Shown here: positions 1-7,814 of the stretch, one piece after another | How positions within the stretch are numbered: position 1 is the stretch's first letter | Layout: every line of letters starts with the position of its first letter | Assembly (NCBI GenBank): GCA_030630935.1 | Contig: DAOVMD010000006.1 | Location: forward strand, 1-19,958 | From: Candidatus Mcinerneyibacteriota bacterium | GTDB taxonomy: Bacteria; AUK180; JAQVHJ01 | Length of the DNA stretch: 19,958 nucleotides | Direction of reading: 5' to 3' | The notes under the pieces: model-generated | The model's input: the letters and a program-made list of their open reading frames with translations, nothing else | What the model was told of the DNA's origin: nothing | The model's database searches: none | Made by a program: the position numbers and the translations under genes

Positions 1-149
1 ACCAGGTAGTATTTACAATGAAGGATATCGCAAATGTTACAAAACAATCTGCTGCTTCCACAAAACAAGTTATGAATGCGACTGAAGAATTGAATAAGTT
101 AGCAGAAGATTTTAAGGCTGTAGTAGGTAGGTTTACAATTGAGGAGTAG
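1..149 (+). CDS. Methyl-accepting chemotaxis protein, C-terminal end (partial)
   Basis: This is the 3' end of a chemoreceptor gene whose start lies before the window. It is read in frame from base 3 and stops with TAG at 147-149. The 48 visible residues form the last coiled-coil segment of an MCP cytoplasmic domain. They match the C-terminus of the next gene at about 37 of 46 aligned positions, and the DNA is also very similar, so the two genes are almost certainly a tandem duplication. The sensory part cannot be seen. The next gene starts 74 bp downstream on the same strand. Confidence 0.9.
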   Translation, partial: QVVFTMKDIANVTKQSAASTKQVMNATEELNKLAEDFKAVVGRFTIEE

Positions 150-223
150 ATTTTTACAGGTAAGAATGTTTTAATTTATCAAGAATTATAATGAAATATT
201 AATTTTAAAAATGGAAGGCAATT

Positions 224-2152
224 GTGGAGAATAATCAAGCTTTAGATCTCAAACAAAAGCTTAAGTTTGAGCACAGGGAGAAATTTAAAGACCTTGCGAT
301 TAAGGGAATGAAGGATAGGGGAGCAATCCTGATTTTAGGGGAATTACTGATTATCGTTGGTAATTTGACAAATATAACAGAATTTCCGTGGATTTTATTG
401 ATAGTTTTTCCTGTTATTATTGGTGCGGCCGAAGCGTTTCAGTATTTTGGGATTAAGAAAGACTTTTACCAGGTTAGGAATGAACTGTTTGTCAATTCAA
501 TTGATATTATTGTTATTACTATTACTGTTTATTATACCGGATTACACCATAGTCCGTTCTTTATACTTTATTTTCTAATTATTATTCACTATGCAATTGA
601 TATGGGAATGAAATTAACAATGATAAATGCGACAATGACGGTTCTTGCATATATTGTAATTCTTCTTATTGGAAGTAATATAGGCAAGTTTAATATCAAT
701 CTGACTATTGGAAGTCAAACAAGCATGTTTGATATCAATCCGATATATGAAATCGCCCGATGTGTATTATTATTTTATACGGCATTTATTGCTGCAAGTT
801 TAGGAAATAGAAATCTAGTTCGTCTTGCAAAGTTAAGAAAGACGATGGCACTCGTAGAAGAAGGAAATATCGATGTCAGAACTGAGCTGGAGGGAAAGGA
901 TGAAGTTGGCTGGACTTTAATCAGTTTTAATAAAATGCTGGATAACCTGAACGAACTTGCTGCCCAGGCGGAAGCGATTGCAAATGATGATTTAAATAAC
1001 GAAGTATTAGATATTGAGATAAAGGGAAAACTCGGTGATGCCTTTGCCAGGATGGTAACCAAACTTAGGAAATTACTGAAACAAGCAGAATTTATAGAGG
1101 CGGATGATTTAAAAAATCCAATTTTAACGGAGAAGATGTCCGGAGACCTCGGTTCTACATTCTCCGGTATGGTGGATAAGTTAATCATGTTCAGTAAGAG
1201 AGCAGAACTAATCACTTCCGGCAATCTAAAGGTTAAGGACTCGTTTAAAATGGAAGGAAAATGCCTGGTTAAATCATTTGATGATATGGAAGGTAACTTG
1301 AGAGAAGTTATCCTGAATATTAAGAAAGCCGGGTTTAAAATCGCATCATCTTCTACGCAAATTCTATCTGCAAGTGAAGAGCTTGCTTCGGGTGCCGGCG
1401 AGCAAGCAGCATCGGTTGAAGAGACGAGTTCAACAGTTGAAGAGTTTGCCACAACCGCAACACAGATTGCAGAGAATGCTGAAATAGTAGCCAAACTTGC
1501 AGAAGAGACCCTCACTATTACAGAAGCCGGAACTAAGAAAATGACTGAGGCTCTATATAGTATCGAAGGAATTAAAACTTCTTCTCAAAATACATCAAAG
1601 CGGATATTAGAACTTGGTGATAAATCCAACAGGATAGGAGATATCGTTGAGATGATTGACGAGATCTCCAGCCAGACAAAATTACTCGCCTTAAATGCAT
1701 CAATTGAAGCTGCCGGTGCCGGAGAAGCAGGCAAGAGGTTTGGTGTGGTTGCGGTCGAGATTAAAAAATTAGCTGAGACCGTTGCTGAGTCGACTGAAGA
1801 AATCAGTCATTTAGTAAGTGAGATTCAGCTTTCTATTAATTCATCAATTATGTCGACTGAAGATGAGATTAAAAAAGTTGAAGAGGGTGTTTTAAAGGCC
1901 GGTAAGGTAAATGATCTGCTGGTAAGGCTTTATAGTATGGTCGAGAAAACGACAGATGCCTCAAAACAAATTTCTTTTGCTACTCAACAACAAAAGACTG
2001 CGGGTGAACAAGTCGTATTTACAATGAAGGATATTGCAAATGTAACAAAACAATCTGCAGTAAGTACAAAAGAAGTTATGAATTCGACTGAAGAACTAAG
2101 TAAACTTGCTGAAGATTTTAAAGACATTGTTGATAAATTTGAACTTGAATAA
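224..2152 (+). CDS. Methyl-accepting chemotaxis protein, multi-TM sensor with tandem HAMP-like units
   Basis: A 642-residue chemoreceptor that would pass ligand or membrane signals to CheA/CheW. The start is GTG, chosen because GGAAGG at 213-218 lies five bases upstream. About six hydrophobic segments (roughly residues 33-50, 56-75, 88-105, 110-127, 131-152 and 176-193) make an integral-membrane sensor with no large periplasmic domain. Residues about 195-365 contain some four repeating HAMP-like units with no membrane segment between them. Residues 365-640 are the helical signalling domain. The hairpin tip near 484-516 is recognisable (QTKLLALNASIEAAGAGE), but Gly498 replaces the usual Arg of EAARAGE and Lys486 the usual Asn of QTN. 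A TATAAT at 187-192 could be a -10 box, but I see no good -35. The ligand is unknown. Confidence 0.95.
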   Translation: MENNQALDLKQKLKFEHREKFKDLAIKGMKDRGAILILGELLIIVGNLTNITEFPWILLIVFPVIIGAAEAFQYFGIKKDFYQVRNELFVNSIDIIVITITVYYTGLHHSPFFILYFLIIIHYAIDMGMKLTMINATMTVLAYIVILLIGSNIGKFNINLTIGSQTSMFDINPIYEIARCVLLFYTAFIAASLGNRNLVRLAKLRKTMALVEEGNIDVRTELEGKDEVGWTLISFNKMLDNLNELAAQAEAIANDDLNNEVLDIEIKGKLGDAFARMVTKLRKLLKQAEFIEADDLKNPILTEKMSGDLGSTFSGMVDKLIMFSKRAELITSGNLKVKDSFKMEGKCLVKSFDDMEGNLREVILNIKKAGFKIASSSTQILSASEELASGAGEQAASVEETSSTVEEFATTATQIAENAEIVAKLAEETLTITEAGTKKMTEALYSIEGIKTSSQNTSKRILELGDKSNRIGDIVEMIDEISSQTKLLALNASIEAAGAGEAGKRFGVVAVEIKKLAETVAESTEEISHLVSEIQLSINSSIMSTEDEIKKVEEGVLKAGKVNDLLVRLYSMVEKTTDASKQISFATQQQKTAGEQVVFTMKDIANVTKQSAVSTKEVMNSTEELSKLAEDFKDIVDKFELE

Positions 2153-2188
2153 TCCTGTCTCCTGAATAGGAAATGGTTAAAAGAATAA

Positions 2189-4498
2189 ATGATAGAAGAA
2201 TTTGTTAATGATCTTATGTCGAATCCCCGATTCAGGGATAATATCATTCAGGTTAAAAAATTAAATGCACAACCGGCAAAGCTGGAAGAAATTCCATCAA
2301 TAATTCATGAATCAGTTATAAAAGCCTTAAAAAAGAATCAGATTGAGAAGTTATATAGTCATCAGCATTCTGCAATTGAAAAGATTTTAAATAAGGAAAA
2401 TGTTGTAGTTGTAACACCCACTGCTTCAGGAAAAACATTATGCTATAATATCCCGGTCCTTGATGCAATAAAGAAAGACAGCAATAGCCGGGCGATATAT
2501 TTATTCCCGACAAAAGCCCTTTCCCAGGATCAATACAAGGAGTTATATAATCTTAATACATTAGGAAAATTAGGGATAAAAACACATACCTACGATGGTG
2601 ATACCCCGGCAAATATCCGGCGCAAGGTTCGGGAAAAAGGTCAGGTTGTAATTACTAACCCGGATATGCTTCATATGGGAATCCTCCCGCATCATACAAA
2701 ATGGTTTAAACTATTCAGGAATCTAAAGTATGTTGTTATTGACGAAATTCATACATATCGCGGGATCTTCGGCAGTCACCTGGGAAATGTAATCAAAAGG
2801 TTGAAACGAATCCTTAAGTATTATGGGGCGAATCCGGTTTTTATTTTGTGCTCCGCAACAATACATAACCCAGTTGAACTATCAGAAAAGATAATAGGGG
2901 AGAAAGTTACACTCGTTAATAATAATGGTGCTCCCAGGGGAGAGAAATATATCCTGCTTTATAATCCGCCGTTAATTAACATGGAACTCGGGATTCGAAG
3001 AAACCCCCTGGTAGAAGTGGTTGCACTTGCGTATGAATTATTTAAACGGAATTCACAAGCTATTATTTTTAGTAGATCCAGGATTGGAGTAGAGGTAACC
3101 CTTTCTCATTTAAAGAAGAAAGTGAAGGATGAAAAATTTGACCCCAACCAGGTCACAGGTTATCGGGGAGGGTACCTTCCAAATGAAAGAAGAGAGATTG
3201 AAGATGCTATAAAGAAGAAAGAGATTATCTCTGTTGTTTCTACGAATGCTCTTGAACTGGGGATCGATATCGGAAACCTTGATGCGTGCATTGTTTCCGG
3301 GTATCCGGGTGCGATTTCAAGTTTATGGCAGCAAATAGGCCGGGCAGGCCGACGCTCCTCAACTTCACTCGGGATTTTAGTCGCATCTTCTAATGCCCTT
3401 GATCAGTTCCTCATGAGCCATCCAAACTACATCTATTTAACGTCTCCGGAGAATGGGATAATTAATCCAGATAACTTAATTATTAAAGCAAATCATATTA
3501 AATGTGCATCATTTGAAATTCCCTTTGAAGACGGAGAAACATGGGGTGACGGAGAAGATATTTCAGAGATATTAAATTTGTTTGAGACGGAGAAAATCTT
3601 AAAAAAAGCAGGGAAGAAATATCATTGGTCAAGCACTTCATATCCGGCTGAAGGAGTCTCATTAAGGAGTGCATCAGCAGAGAATTGTGTGATCATAGAT
3701 ATCTCAAATGGAAACGAAGTTATTGGAGAAGTGGACAGGGAATCGGTTCCGTTCCTGCTATATGAAGGAGCAATTTACATTCATAGAAGTAAACAGTATC
3801 AAGTTAATAAATTGGATTTTGAACAATCAAAAGCGTTTGTTGAAGAAGTTAAGGTAGATTATTATACTCAAGCTCAAGTCGATACGGAAATCAGAGAACT
3901 AACCGCGGATCAAACCGAAGTGAAGAAAGACTTTGCGTTGAATGTTGGTGATGTCCTCGTAACTTTTGTAGCTTCACTATATAAAAAAATAAGGTTTCAT
4001 TCTTTTGAAAATATTGGTGCTGGAGAAATACATCTTCCGGAACAGGAACTCCAAACAACTTCATTCTGGTTAGAGATATCAAGAGAAATAGTGAACGAGA
4101 TAGAGAATACCGGGAGATATTTTCCGTTTGCTCTGGAAGGTCTTTCTAATCTATTAGAGAACATAATTCCTTTATATATCTTATCAGACCCGCAGGATAT
4201 CGGGGTAATCTCTCAGATAATGGGGAAATTATCAACTAAACCAATGATATATATATTCGATAAGTACCCCGGAGGCGTCGGGTTCTCTGAAAAAATATTT
4301 GAGATATTTAAGGATATATTAATTGCTTCAAAAAACCTGGTTGAAGGTTGTAAATGTAACAGCGGCTGCCCGGCATGCATCGGTCCTTATAATGATTTTC
4401 TGTCAAAAATATATAGAAAGAAAATTACCGGAGAAAAAGTTAAAGATGTAAAAGGTGCTGCCCTGTGCCTTATTAATTTAATTTTAGAACAAATCTAA
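2189..4498 (+). CDS. DEAD/DEAH-box helicase with DUF1998-type C-terminus, MrfA/YprA family
   Basis: A 769-residue superfamily 2 DNA helicase, close in length to Bacillus subtilis MrfA (YprA), which acts in repair of mitomycin-type DNA damage. Visible motifs: Walker A PTASGKT at residues 77-83, DEIH box at 185-188, SAT at 222-224, and motif VI QQIGRAGR at 381-388. The C-terminal region ends in a four-cysteine cluster (C721, C723, C727, C730, read as CKCNSGCPAC), typical of DUF1998 and expected to bind a metal. All helicase motifs look intact. The gene starts 36 bp after the chemoreceptor gene and may be co-transcribed with it. The ribosome site is weak (AGGAAA about 15 bases upstream), so a slightly later start is possible. 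The MrfB exonuclease partner is not next to it here. Confidence 0.92.
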   Translation: MIEEFVNDLMSNPRFRDNIIQVKKLNAQPAKLEEIPSIIHESVIKALKKNQIEKLYSHQHSAIEKILNKENVVVVTPTASGKTLCYNIPVLDAIKKDSNSRAIYLFPTKALSQDQYKELYNLNTLGKLGIKTHTYDGDTPANIRRKVREKGQVVITNPDMLHMGILPHHTKWFKLFRNLKYVVIDEIHTYRGIFGSHLGNVIKRLKRILKYYGANPVFILCSATIHNPVELSEKIIGEKVTLVNNNGAPRGEKYILLYNPPLINMELGIRRNPLVEVVALAYELFKRNSQAIIFSRSRIGVEVTLSHLKKKVKDEKFDPNQVTGYRGGYLPNERREIEDAIKKKEIISVVSTNALELGIDIGNLDACIVSGYPGAISSLWQQIGRAGRRSSTSLGILVASSNALDQFLMSHPNYIYLTSPENGIINPDNLIIKANHIKCASFEIPFEDGETWGDGEDISEILNLFETEKILKKAGKKYHWSSTSYPAEGVSLRSASAENCVIIDISNGNEVIGEVDRESVPFLLYEGAIYIHRSKQYQVNKLDFEQSKAFVEEVKVDYYTQAQVDTEIRELTADQTEVKKDFALNVGDVLVTFVASLYKKIRFHSFENIGAGEIHLPEQELQTTSFWLEISREIVNEIENTGRYFPFALEGLSNLLENIIPLYILSDPQDIGVISQIMGKLSTKPMIYIFDKYPGGVGFSEKIFEIFKDILIASKNLVEGCKCNSGCPACIGPYNDFLSKIYRKKITGEKVKDVKGAALCLINLILEQI

Positions 4499-4657
4499 TA
4501 GAAACCAAGCTCAAGCAACTTTGTTGCTTGAGCGGAAAGCAGAGAGCTGAGAACCGATAACTGTCGTTTTATAGATAAAAGCATCATGCTTAACAATGCA
4601 AATCATTCTTCATTTTTCATTGTTCATTCTTACTTATTCATTGAGCAGCGAAGCTGC
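4499..4657. other. Gene-free gap between convergent genes, built of small repeats
   Basis: The gap between the helicase and zinc-ribbon genes holds two perfect hairpins (listed separately). It also has a low-complexity stretch at about 4600-4640 built on repeated TTCATT-like words, and a 16-base segment at 4563-4578 whose reverse complement recurs exactly at 15531-15546. No coding sequence is convincing. A + strand reading frame crossing this gap and the zinc-ribbon gene is a shadow of that gene plus repeat DNA. Confidence 0.6.
4509..4533. repeat. Perfect 11-bp hairpin with TTT loop, CTCAAGCAA family
   Basis: GCTCAAGCAAC is followed by TTT and then its exact reverse complement, just after the helicase stop codon. 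Its place suggests a role at the transcript end, but no T-run follows on either strand, so it is not a classic intrinsic terminator. The same arm recurs in hairpins at 7126-7148 and 15643-15663. Confidence 0.75.
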
Positions 4658-4662
4658 TCAAT
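4640..4662. repeat. Perfect 10-bp hairpin with GAA loop over the stop of the zinc-ribbon gene
   Basis: ATTGAGCAGC, GAA, then the exact reverse complement. The right arm overlaps the TGA stop (4658-4660) and last codon of the convergent 116-residue gene. There is no T-tract downstream on the - strand. A shorter hairpin with the same core (CAGC, GAA, GCTG) lies at 15516-15526. Confidence 0.75.
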
Positions 4663-5008
4663 CATTTTCAATAATTAAATCTTCAATCTTTTTATCTTTA
4701 ACTTCCTTCGCATCTAATACCTTTGTTATTCTTTCAAACTCTTCTTTAACTTCAGTGGATAAAAACTCAAGTTCTTCTTTTATCTTTTTACCGCTTAATC
4801 TAATGTGTTTCAGATTAGCAAGATAGGATTCATAAGTCTTATCGGATAAATATCTTTCGAGAATGTATCGGGCAGTAAATGCTTTGCATTTTAAACAGCG
4901 TACATAAACGGTGATGTTTTTACCAGGTACAAATTGAAGGATGTTTTCAAGAGCAGTACTTCCACAGGAAGGACAGTGTTCACGTCTGATTTTTTCTATT
5001 TTTTCCAT
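4658..5008 (-). CDS. Small zinc-ribbon protein with coiled-coil tail
   Basis: A 116-residue protein of unknown function. An N-terminal CPSC pair (C12, C15) and a CLKC pair (C38, C41) have the spacing of a zinc ribbon. Residues about 70-112 are highly charged and should form a helix or coiled coil. No membrane segment or signal peptide is visible. The ATG start is preceded by AAGG seven bases upstream. It lies 35 bp downstream of the SLC13 transporter gene on the same strand and is probably in its operon. A nucleic-acid or protein-binding accessory role is possible but not shown. Confidence 0.8.
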   Translation of the reverse strand: MEKIEKIRREHCPSCGSTALENILQFVPGKNITVYVRCLKCKAFTARYILERYLSDKTYESYLANLKHIRLSGKKIKEELEFLSTEVKEEFERITKVLDAKEVKDKKIEDLIIEND

Positions 5009-5043
5009 GTTTTTACCTTACATTACTTTAATGATTATTAATG

Positions 5044-6384
5044 TTATACAAAATATTTAATGAAAAATTTTAAAAATAAAATTAGTACCAGGAGTGCAAT
5101 AATTCCAATTACAAGCCCGACCTTAACCATATCTTTTACTTTAAGTTCATTTGAACCATACGCAATTGCATTTGGAGGAGTACTGATTGGAAGTACCATT
5201 GCACAAGATGCTGCTAATGCAGTTGCAATCGCTGCCGCGAGCGGAGCAATCGTTGGGATCTTAGTAACAATCGGCATTAATAAGTTCGTTGTAGCTGTAT
5301 TACTCATAAAAGTTGATAATACAATTGTGATTGTTGAGATAATTCCTAATGCTGCAAAATCCGGCAGCGCCTCAAAACTGATTTTCGAAATTAACCAGGT
5401 ATCTAATCCTGATTTTGTCATTGCAACTCCTAAGGATAACCCGCCGCCAAGCAGCATTAAAACATCCCAACCGATACTTCTGAAATCCTTGGCATTAAGT
5501 ATTCCAAATGCTAAGAATATGATAAGAGGTAATAATGCTGTGATTGCATCTGGTATCTTATGTTTAAATGAGGTTAACCATAAAAGAATTGTAACAAGAG
5601 CAATTGCAATAACAAATTTAGATTGGTTGTTAAGTTTGTTTTCTATTTTTACATCAAAACTATAGGAATTAAGTTTGGGTCTGAAAAATAATAATAAAAC
5701 TATCCACGCAATAAATAATAATATAAGAGATACAAGTAAACCGAATTTCATCCAACCTAAAAATGAAATCGCTCCAACTCCAGGTAGATTACGTAAAGTC
5801 TCAAGCGCAATTGCATTCGGGGGGGTACCAATTGGTGTCGCCATCCCACCTAAATTTGCTGCAACCGGAATTGATAAAATAATTAATTTCCGGAAATTAT
5901 CGTCCTTGTCTAATGAATAAATAATCGGTAATGAAACAGTGATCATCATCGCGGTGGTGGCGGTATTACTCATCCACATAGATAAAAAAGCAGTTACTGC
6001 CATTAAACCGAATGTTATCCACGCAGGCTTTTTTCCAAAAGTATTTAAAATGTTCTTAGCTAAAATTATATCAATTTTATATTTATGTAATGCAGTCGAT
6101 AAAATATAACCTCCCATAAATAAAATTATTACCGGGGAAAAGAAGGGAAAGACAAAAGTCTTGTATGGAATTTCAGGAGTTGAAAGCAAAAGAGCTTCAA
6201 GAAGCAGAATAACAAATGAAGTTACATAGAGCGGAATCGCTTCCGTTATCCAGAAAATCGCTGCAAGAACAAAGATACTTAAACACTTCTTCGCCAATGG
6301 AGGGATATCTCCCATTGGTATAAAATACACGGCAATTGCTGCCGCAACCCCTATAAAGATCGAAATAACTTTTTTCTTGTTCAT
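5044..6384 (-). CDS. SLC13/DASS family anion:sodium symporter
   Basis: A 446-residue inner-membrane transporter of the divalent-anion:Na+ symporter family, which imports dicarboxylates, tricarboxylates or sulfate. Two inverted-topology halves are visible, each with the family's SNT motif (MSNTATT at about residues 138-144 and 360-366). Each is followed by a TPPNAIA segment that lines the substrate and sodium sites. Length is close to the Vibrio INDY transporter. The reading frame can be extended five codons to 6399, but I prefer the ATG at 6382-6384 because GGGGG lies eight bases upstream of it, while the outer ATG has no ribosome site. A promoter is visible at 6418-6446. The substrate cannot be told from sequence; dicarboxylate is a reasonable guess. 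Confidence 0.93.
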   Translation of the reverse strand: MNKKKVISIFIGVAAAIAVYFIPMGDIPPLAKKCLSIFVLAAIFWITEAIPLYVTSFVILLLEALLLSTPEIPYKTFVFPFFSPVIILFMGGYILSTALHKYKIDIILAKNILNTFGKKPAWITFGLMAVTAFLSMWMSNTATTAMMITVSLPIIYSLDKDDNFRKLIILSIPVAANLGGMATPIGTPPNAIALETLRNLPGVGAISFLGWMKFGLLVSLILLFIAWIVLLLFFRPKLNSYSFDVKIENKLNNQSKFVIAIALVTILLWLTSFKHKIPDAITALLPLIIFLAFGILNAKDFRSIGWDVLMLLGGGLSLGVAMTKSGLDTWLISKISFEALPDFAALGIISTITIVLSTFMSNTATTNLLMPIVTKIPTIAPLAAAIATALAASCAMVLPISTPPNAIAYGSNELKVKDMVKVGLVIGIIALLVLILFLKFFIKYFV

Positions 6385-6417
6385 CCTAAAAACCCCCATT
6401 GTTTTTAATTAGGTTGG

Positions 6418-6446
6418 ATTGTATCATACTTTTTCAAATATTGCAA
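6418..6446 (-). promoter_or_regulatory. Sigma70-type promoter for the transporter and zinc-ribbon genes
   Basis: Reading the - strand: TTGCAA (6441-6446), a 17-base spacer, then TACAAT (6418-6423). Transcription would start near 6411, giving a short leader of about 27 bases before the chosen ATG at 6384. Confidence 0.55.
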
Positions 6447-6504
6447 GTGAAATCTTGAGAATTTATTCACAAACCCCGACTCAGAGAGCAGTCGTTTATT
6501 TGTC

Positions 6505-6534
6505 ATTGCGAAGGAGTGAAACGACTGCGGCAAT
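6505..6534. repeat. Palindromic intergenic element of the ATTGCGA...GCAAT type
   Basis: ATTGC and GCAAT arms enclose a core reading GAAGGAGTGAAACGACTG. It resembles the short palindromic intergenic repeats with a GCGAGGAGCGAAGCGAC-like core known from many unrelated bacteria. Only one clear copy is in the window. Confidence 0.55.
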
Positions 6535-6540
6535 CTCATA

Positions 6541-6557
6541 GCGAAGCTTTGCTTCGC
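6541..6557. repeat. Perfect 7-bp hairpin with TTT loop
   Basis: GCGAAGC, TTT, GCTTCGC: an exact inverted repeat with a three-base loop, immediately after the palindromic element at 6505-6534. It has the same architecture as the other three-base-loop hairpins in the window. Confidence 0.7.
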
Positions 6558-6622
6558 ATTTATGATTTAGAATTGTTAATTGATAATTGGTTTTGCACTA
6601 TATATTACAATGCAGTATGGAT

Positions 6623-6742
6623 ATTGTTTGCTCCCGGAAACAACAGTATTCAGACCGAGATATCAGATAAAGAAAGTACAAAATGCTTACAATACTTTGT
6701 CTCAAACCCCAACTCGAACGGAAAAATTAAAATAAATATTTT
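6623..6742. repeat. 120-bp direct repeat, copy 1
   Basis: Begins ATTGTTTGCTCCCGGAAAC and ends in an A/T-rich run with TAAATATTTT. It matches 6996-7115 at 115 of 120 bases, with no gaps. The five differences fall in three clusters. The copies are 253 bp apart. Confidence 0.9.
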
Positions 6743-6783
6743 ATTTTAAAATCGTTTACGATTATTATGAAAAAGATTCGTAG

Positions 6784-6803
6784 CCTGGGGGGTCACCCCC
6801 AGG
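6784..6803. repeat. 8-bp G/C hairpin
   Basis: CCTGGGGG, loop GTCA, CCCCCAGG: a stable perfect stem between the two 120-bp repeats. No T-run follows, so a terminator is not supported. Confidence 0.6.
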
Positions 6804-6995
6804 AAAACGATAGAAGAGTAATCGACATTTATGTCGAGTATGAAAATAATAATTTTTAATATATTTTTTCGAAGATAAAAGCATTGCTTACCAAAAAATG
6901 TATGCGGCGCATCGAAACGAAGCGTCCATTCCCTGATCGAATAAACATAACCCTCCCGTATGAAATGTAAGTAAACAAGTAAACGCCTATCCCTC

Positions 6996-7115
6996 ATTGT
7001 TTGCTCCCGGAAACGCCAGTATTCAGACCGAGATATCAGATAAAAACAGTACAAAATACTTACAATACTTTGTCTCAAACCCCAACTCGAACGGAAAAAT
7101 TAAAATAAATATTTT
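6996..7115. repeat. 120-bp direct repeat, copy 2
   Basis: Second copy of the repeat at 6623-6742, same orientation, 115 of 120 bases identical. The sequences outside the copies differ, so the unit ends sharply at both sides. Confidence 0.9.
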
Positions 7116-7125
7116 CTGTTCTCGG

Positions 7126-7148
7126 CTCAAGCAAAAGAATTGCTTGAG
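7126..7148. repeat. Perfect 9-bp hairpin, CTCAAGCAA family
   Basis: CTCAAGCAA, loop AAGAA, then the exact reverse complement. The arm is the same as in the hairpin at 4509-4533. It lies about 20 bp beyond the stop of the - strand gene ending at 7168. Confidence 0.7.
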
Positions 7149-7167
7149 TATGGAATACTTTAACTGT

Positions 7168-7575
7168 TCAAAACAAATAAGAATCCGGATATTTCTTTTT
7201 CATCTTATAATAATATTTTAATTCATCATCATCATAATCTTTTAAAAGTTTTCTTTCTTCTTCTCTTGATTTAGAATCAAAGTTTTTACAAATATTTGCT
7301 TTTTTACAATCATGACACCAAATTCTACATTGATATACTATATTATAACCCTTTTCTTCTTTCATCATCTGGCATAGTGGACAATCATCATGAAATTGTT
7401 CTTCAGACATTGCTTCTTTAATTCTATTTCGAATATCTTCAGAGCTGGGGCAATCCAAATGTACTAAATTAAAATCTCCCATCGGTGTCAACCATCCCTC
7501 TTCAATTTCATAAGTTCCACAGACTCCTATTCCAGGGGTAATATTATTTCTACTCTTAAATTTTTTCCTTTTCAT
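7168..7575 (-). CDS. Cysteine-rich hypothetical protein
   Basis: A 135-residue protein I do not recognise. It carries eight cysteines: C19, C42, a CPLC pair (C65, C68), C83, a CHDC pair (C87, C90) and C96. This suggests one or two zinc sites. The C-terminal third is strongly charged and probably helical. There is no signal peptide or membrane segment, so it is likely cytosolic. The ATG has a good ribosome site (AGGAG eight bases upstream), which supports a real gene. It stands alone, with repeat DNA downstream and an AT-rich gap upstream. Confidence 0.75.
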   Translation of the reverse strand: MKRKKFKSRNNITPGIGVCGTYEIEEGWLTPMGDFNLVHLDCPSSEDIRNRIKEAMSEEQFHDDCPLCQMMKEEKGYNIVYQCRIWCHDCKKANICKNFDSKSREEERKLLKDYDDDELKYYYKMKKKYPDSYLF

Positions 7576-7703
7576 TGATTATTCTCCTGTTTTTGTTTTT
7601 CTTTATATTTATCTTTTTAATATTAAATTGATTTTCCATTTCAATAATACTATATTTAATTATTAAATGGCTATCTTTAATTATGTAATTTATATTTTCT
7701 ATT

Positions 7704-7734
7704 AAGATGCTTATCCCTCATGAATAAGTATCTT
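7704..7734. repeat. Imperfect 11-bp inverted repeat in the 7576-7814 gap
   Basis: AAGATGCTTAT and ATAAGTATCTT pair with one G-T wobble around a nine-base loop. It lies between the cysteine-rich gene and the PEBP lipoprotein gene, and could be the end of the upstream operon's transcript or a regulatory site for the cysteine-rich gene. The rest of this 239-bp gap is plain AT-rich DNA with no other feature I can support. Confidence 0.4.
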
Positions 7735-7814
7735 CAAATACTATTGGGAGAGAATGTTTGTAAGGATATTGTTTTTCTTTTATCTATCTATTTAATTCTC
7801 CTTAATTCTTAATA

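Larger units (their letters stand above)
6400..7167. other. Gene-free mosaic of dispersed repeats
   Basis: About 770 bp with no convincing gene. In order: the transporter promoter (6418-6446), a GCGAAGG-type palindromic element (6505-6534), a GCGAAGC hairpin (6541-6557), the first 120-bp repeat (6623-6742), a segment at 6745-6763 whose reverse complement recurs at 12759-12777 with one mismatch, a G/C hairpin (6784-6803), unassigned sequence, the second 120-bp repeat (6996-7115), and a CTCAAGCAA hairpin (7126-7148). Open frames crossing it on both strands are made of these repeats and lack good ribosome sites. Confidence 0.7.

Noticed and set aside
775-1515. A 246-codon - strand frame inside the chemoreceptor gene
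   Set aside because: It is a shadow frame rich in Ser and Ala, opposite a gene with clear family domains.
4596-4826. A 76-codon + strand frame with a hydrophobic start
   Set aside because: It is antisense to the zinc-ribbon gene and begins in low-complexity TTCATT-like repeats.
5060-5920. Two + strand frames opposite the transporter gene
   Set aside because: They are shadows of the SLC13 gene, whose two SNT motifs and hydrophobic pattern are unmistakable.
6516-6749. A 77-codon + strand open frame
   Set aside because: It is made of the palindromic element, a hairpin and repeat copy 1. All differences from the matching frame in copy 2 change amino acids, and there is no ribosome site.
6746-7078. 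A 110-codon - strand open frame
   Set aside because: It spans dispersed repeat sequence including most of repeat copy 2, with no ribosome site or protein-like domain pattern. It could be reconsidered if the repeat proves to be a coding element.
6623-7115. The 120-bp repeats as a CRISPR array
   Set aside because: Only two long copies with a 253-bp spacer and no cas genes; repeat and spacer lengths are outside CRISPR ranges.
6997-7221. A 74-codon + strand open frame
   Set aside because: It is repeat copy 2 plus a hairpin and then runs antisense into the cysteine-rich gene, which has the better ribosome site and composition.
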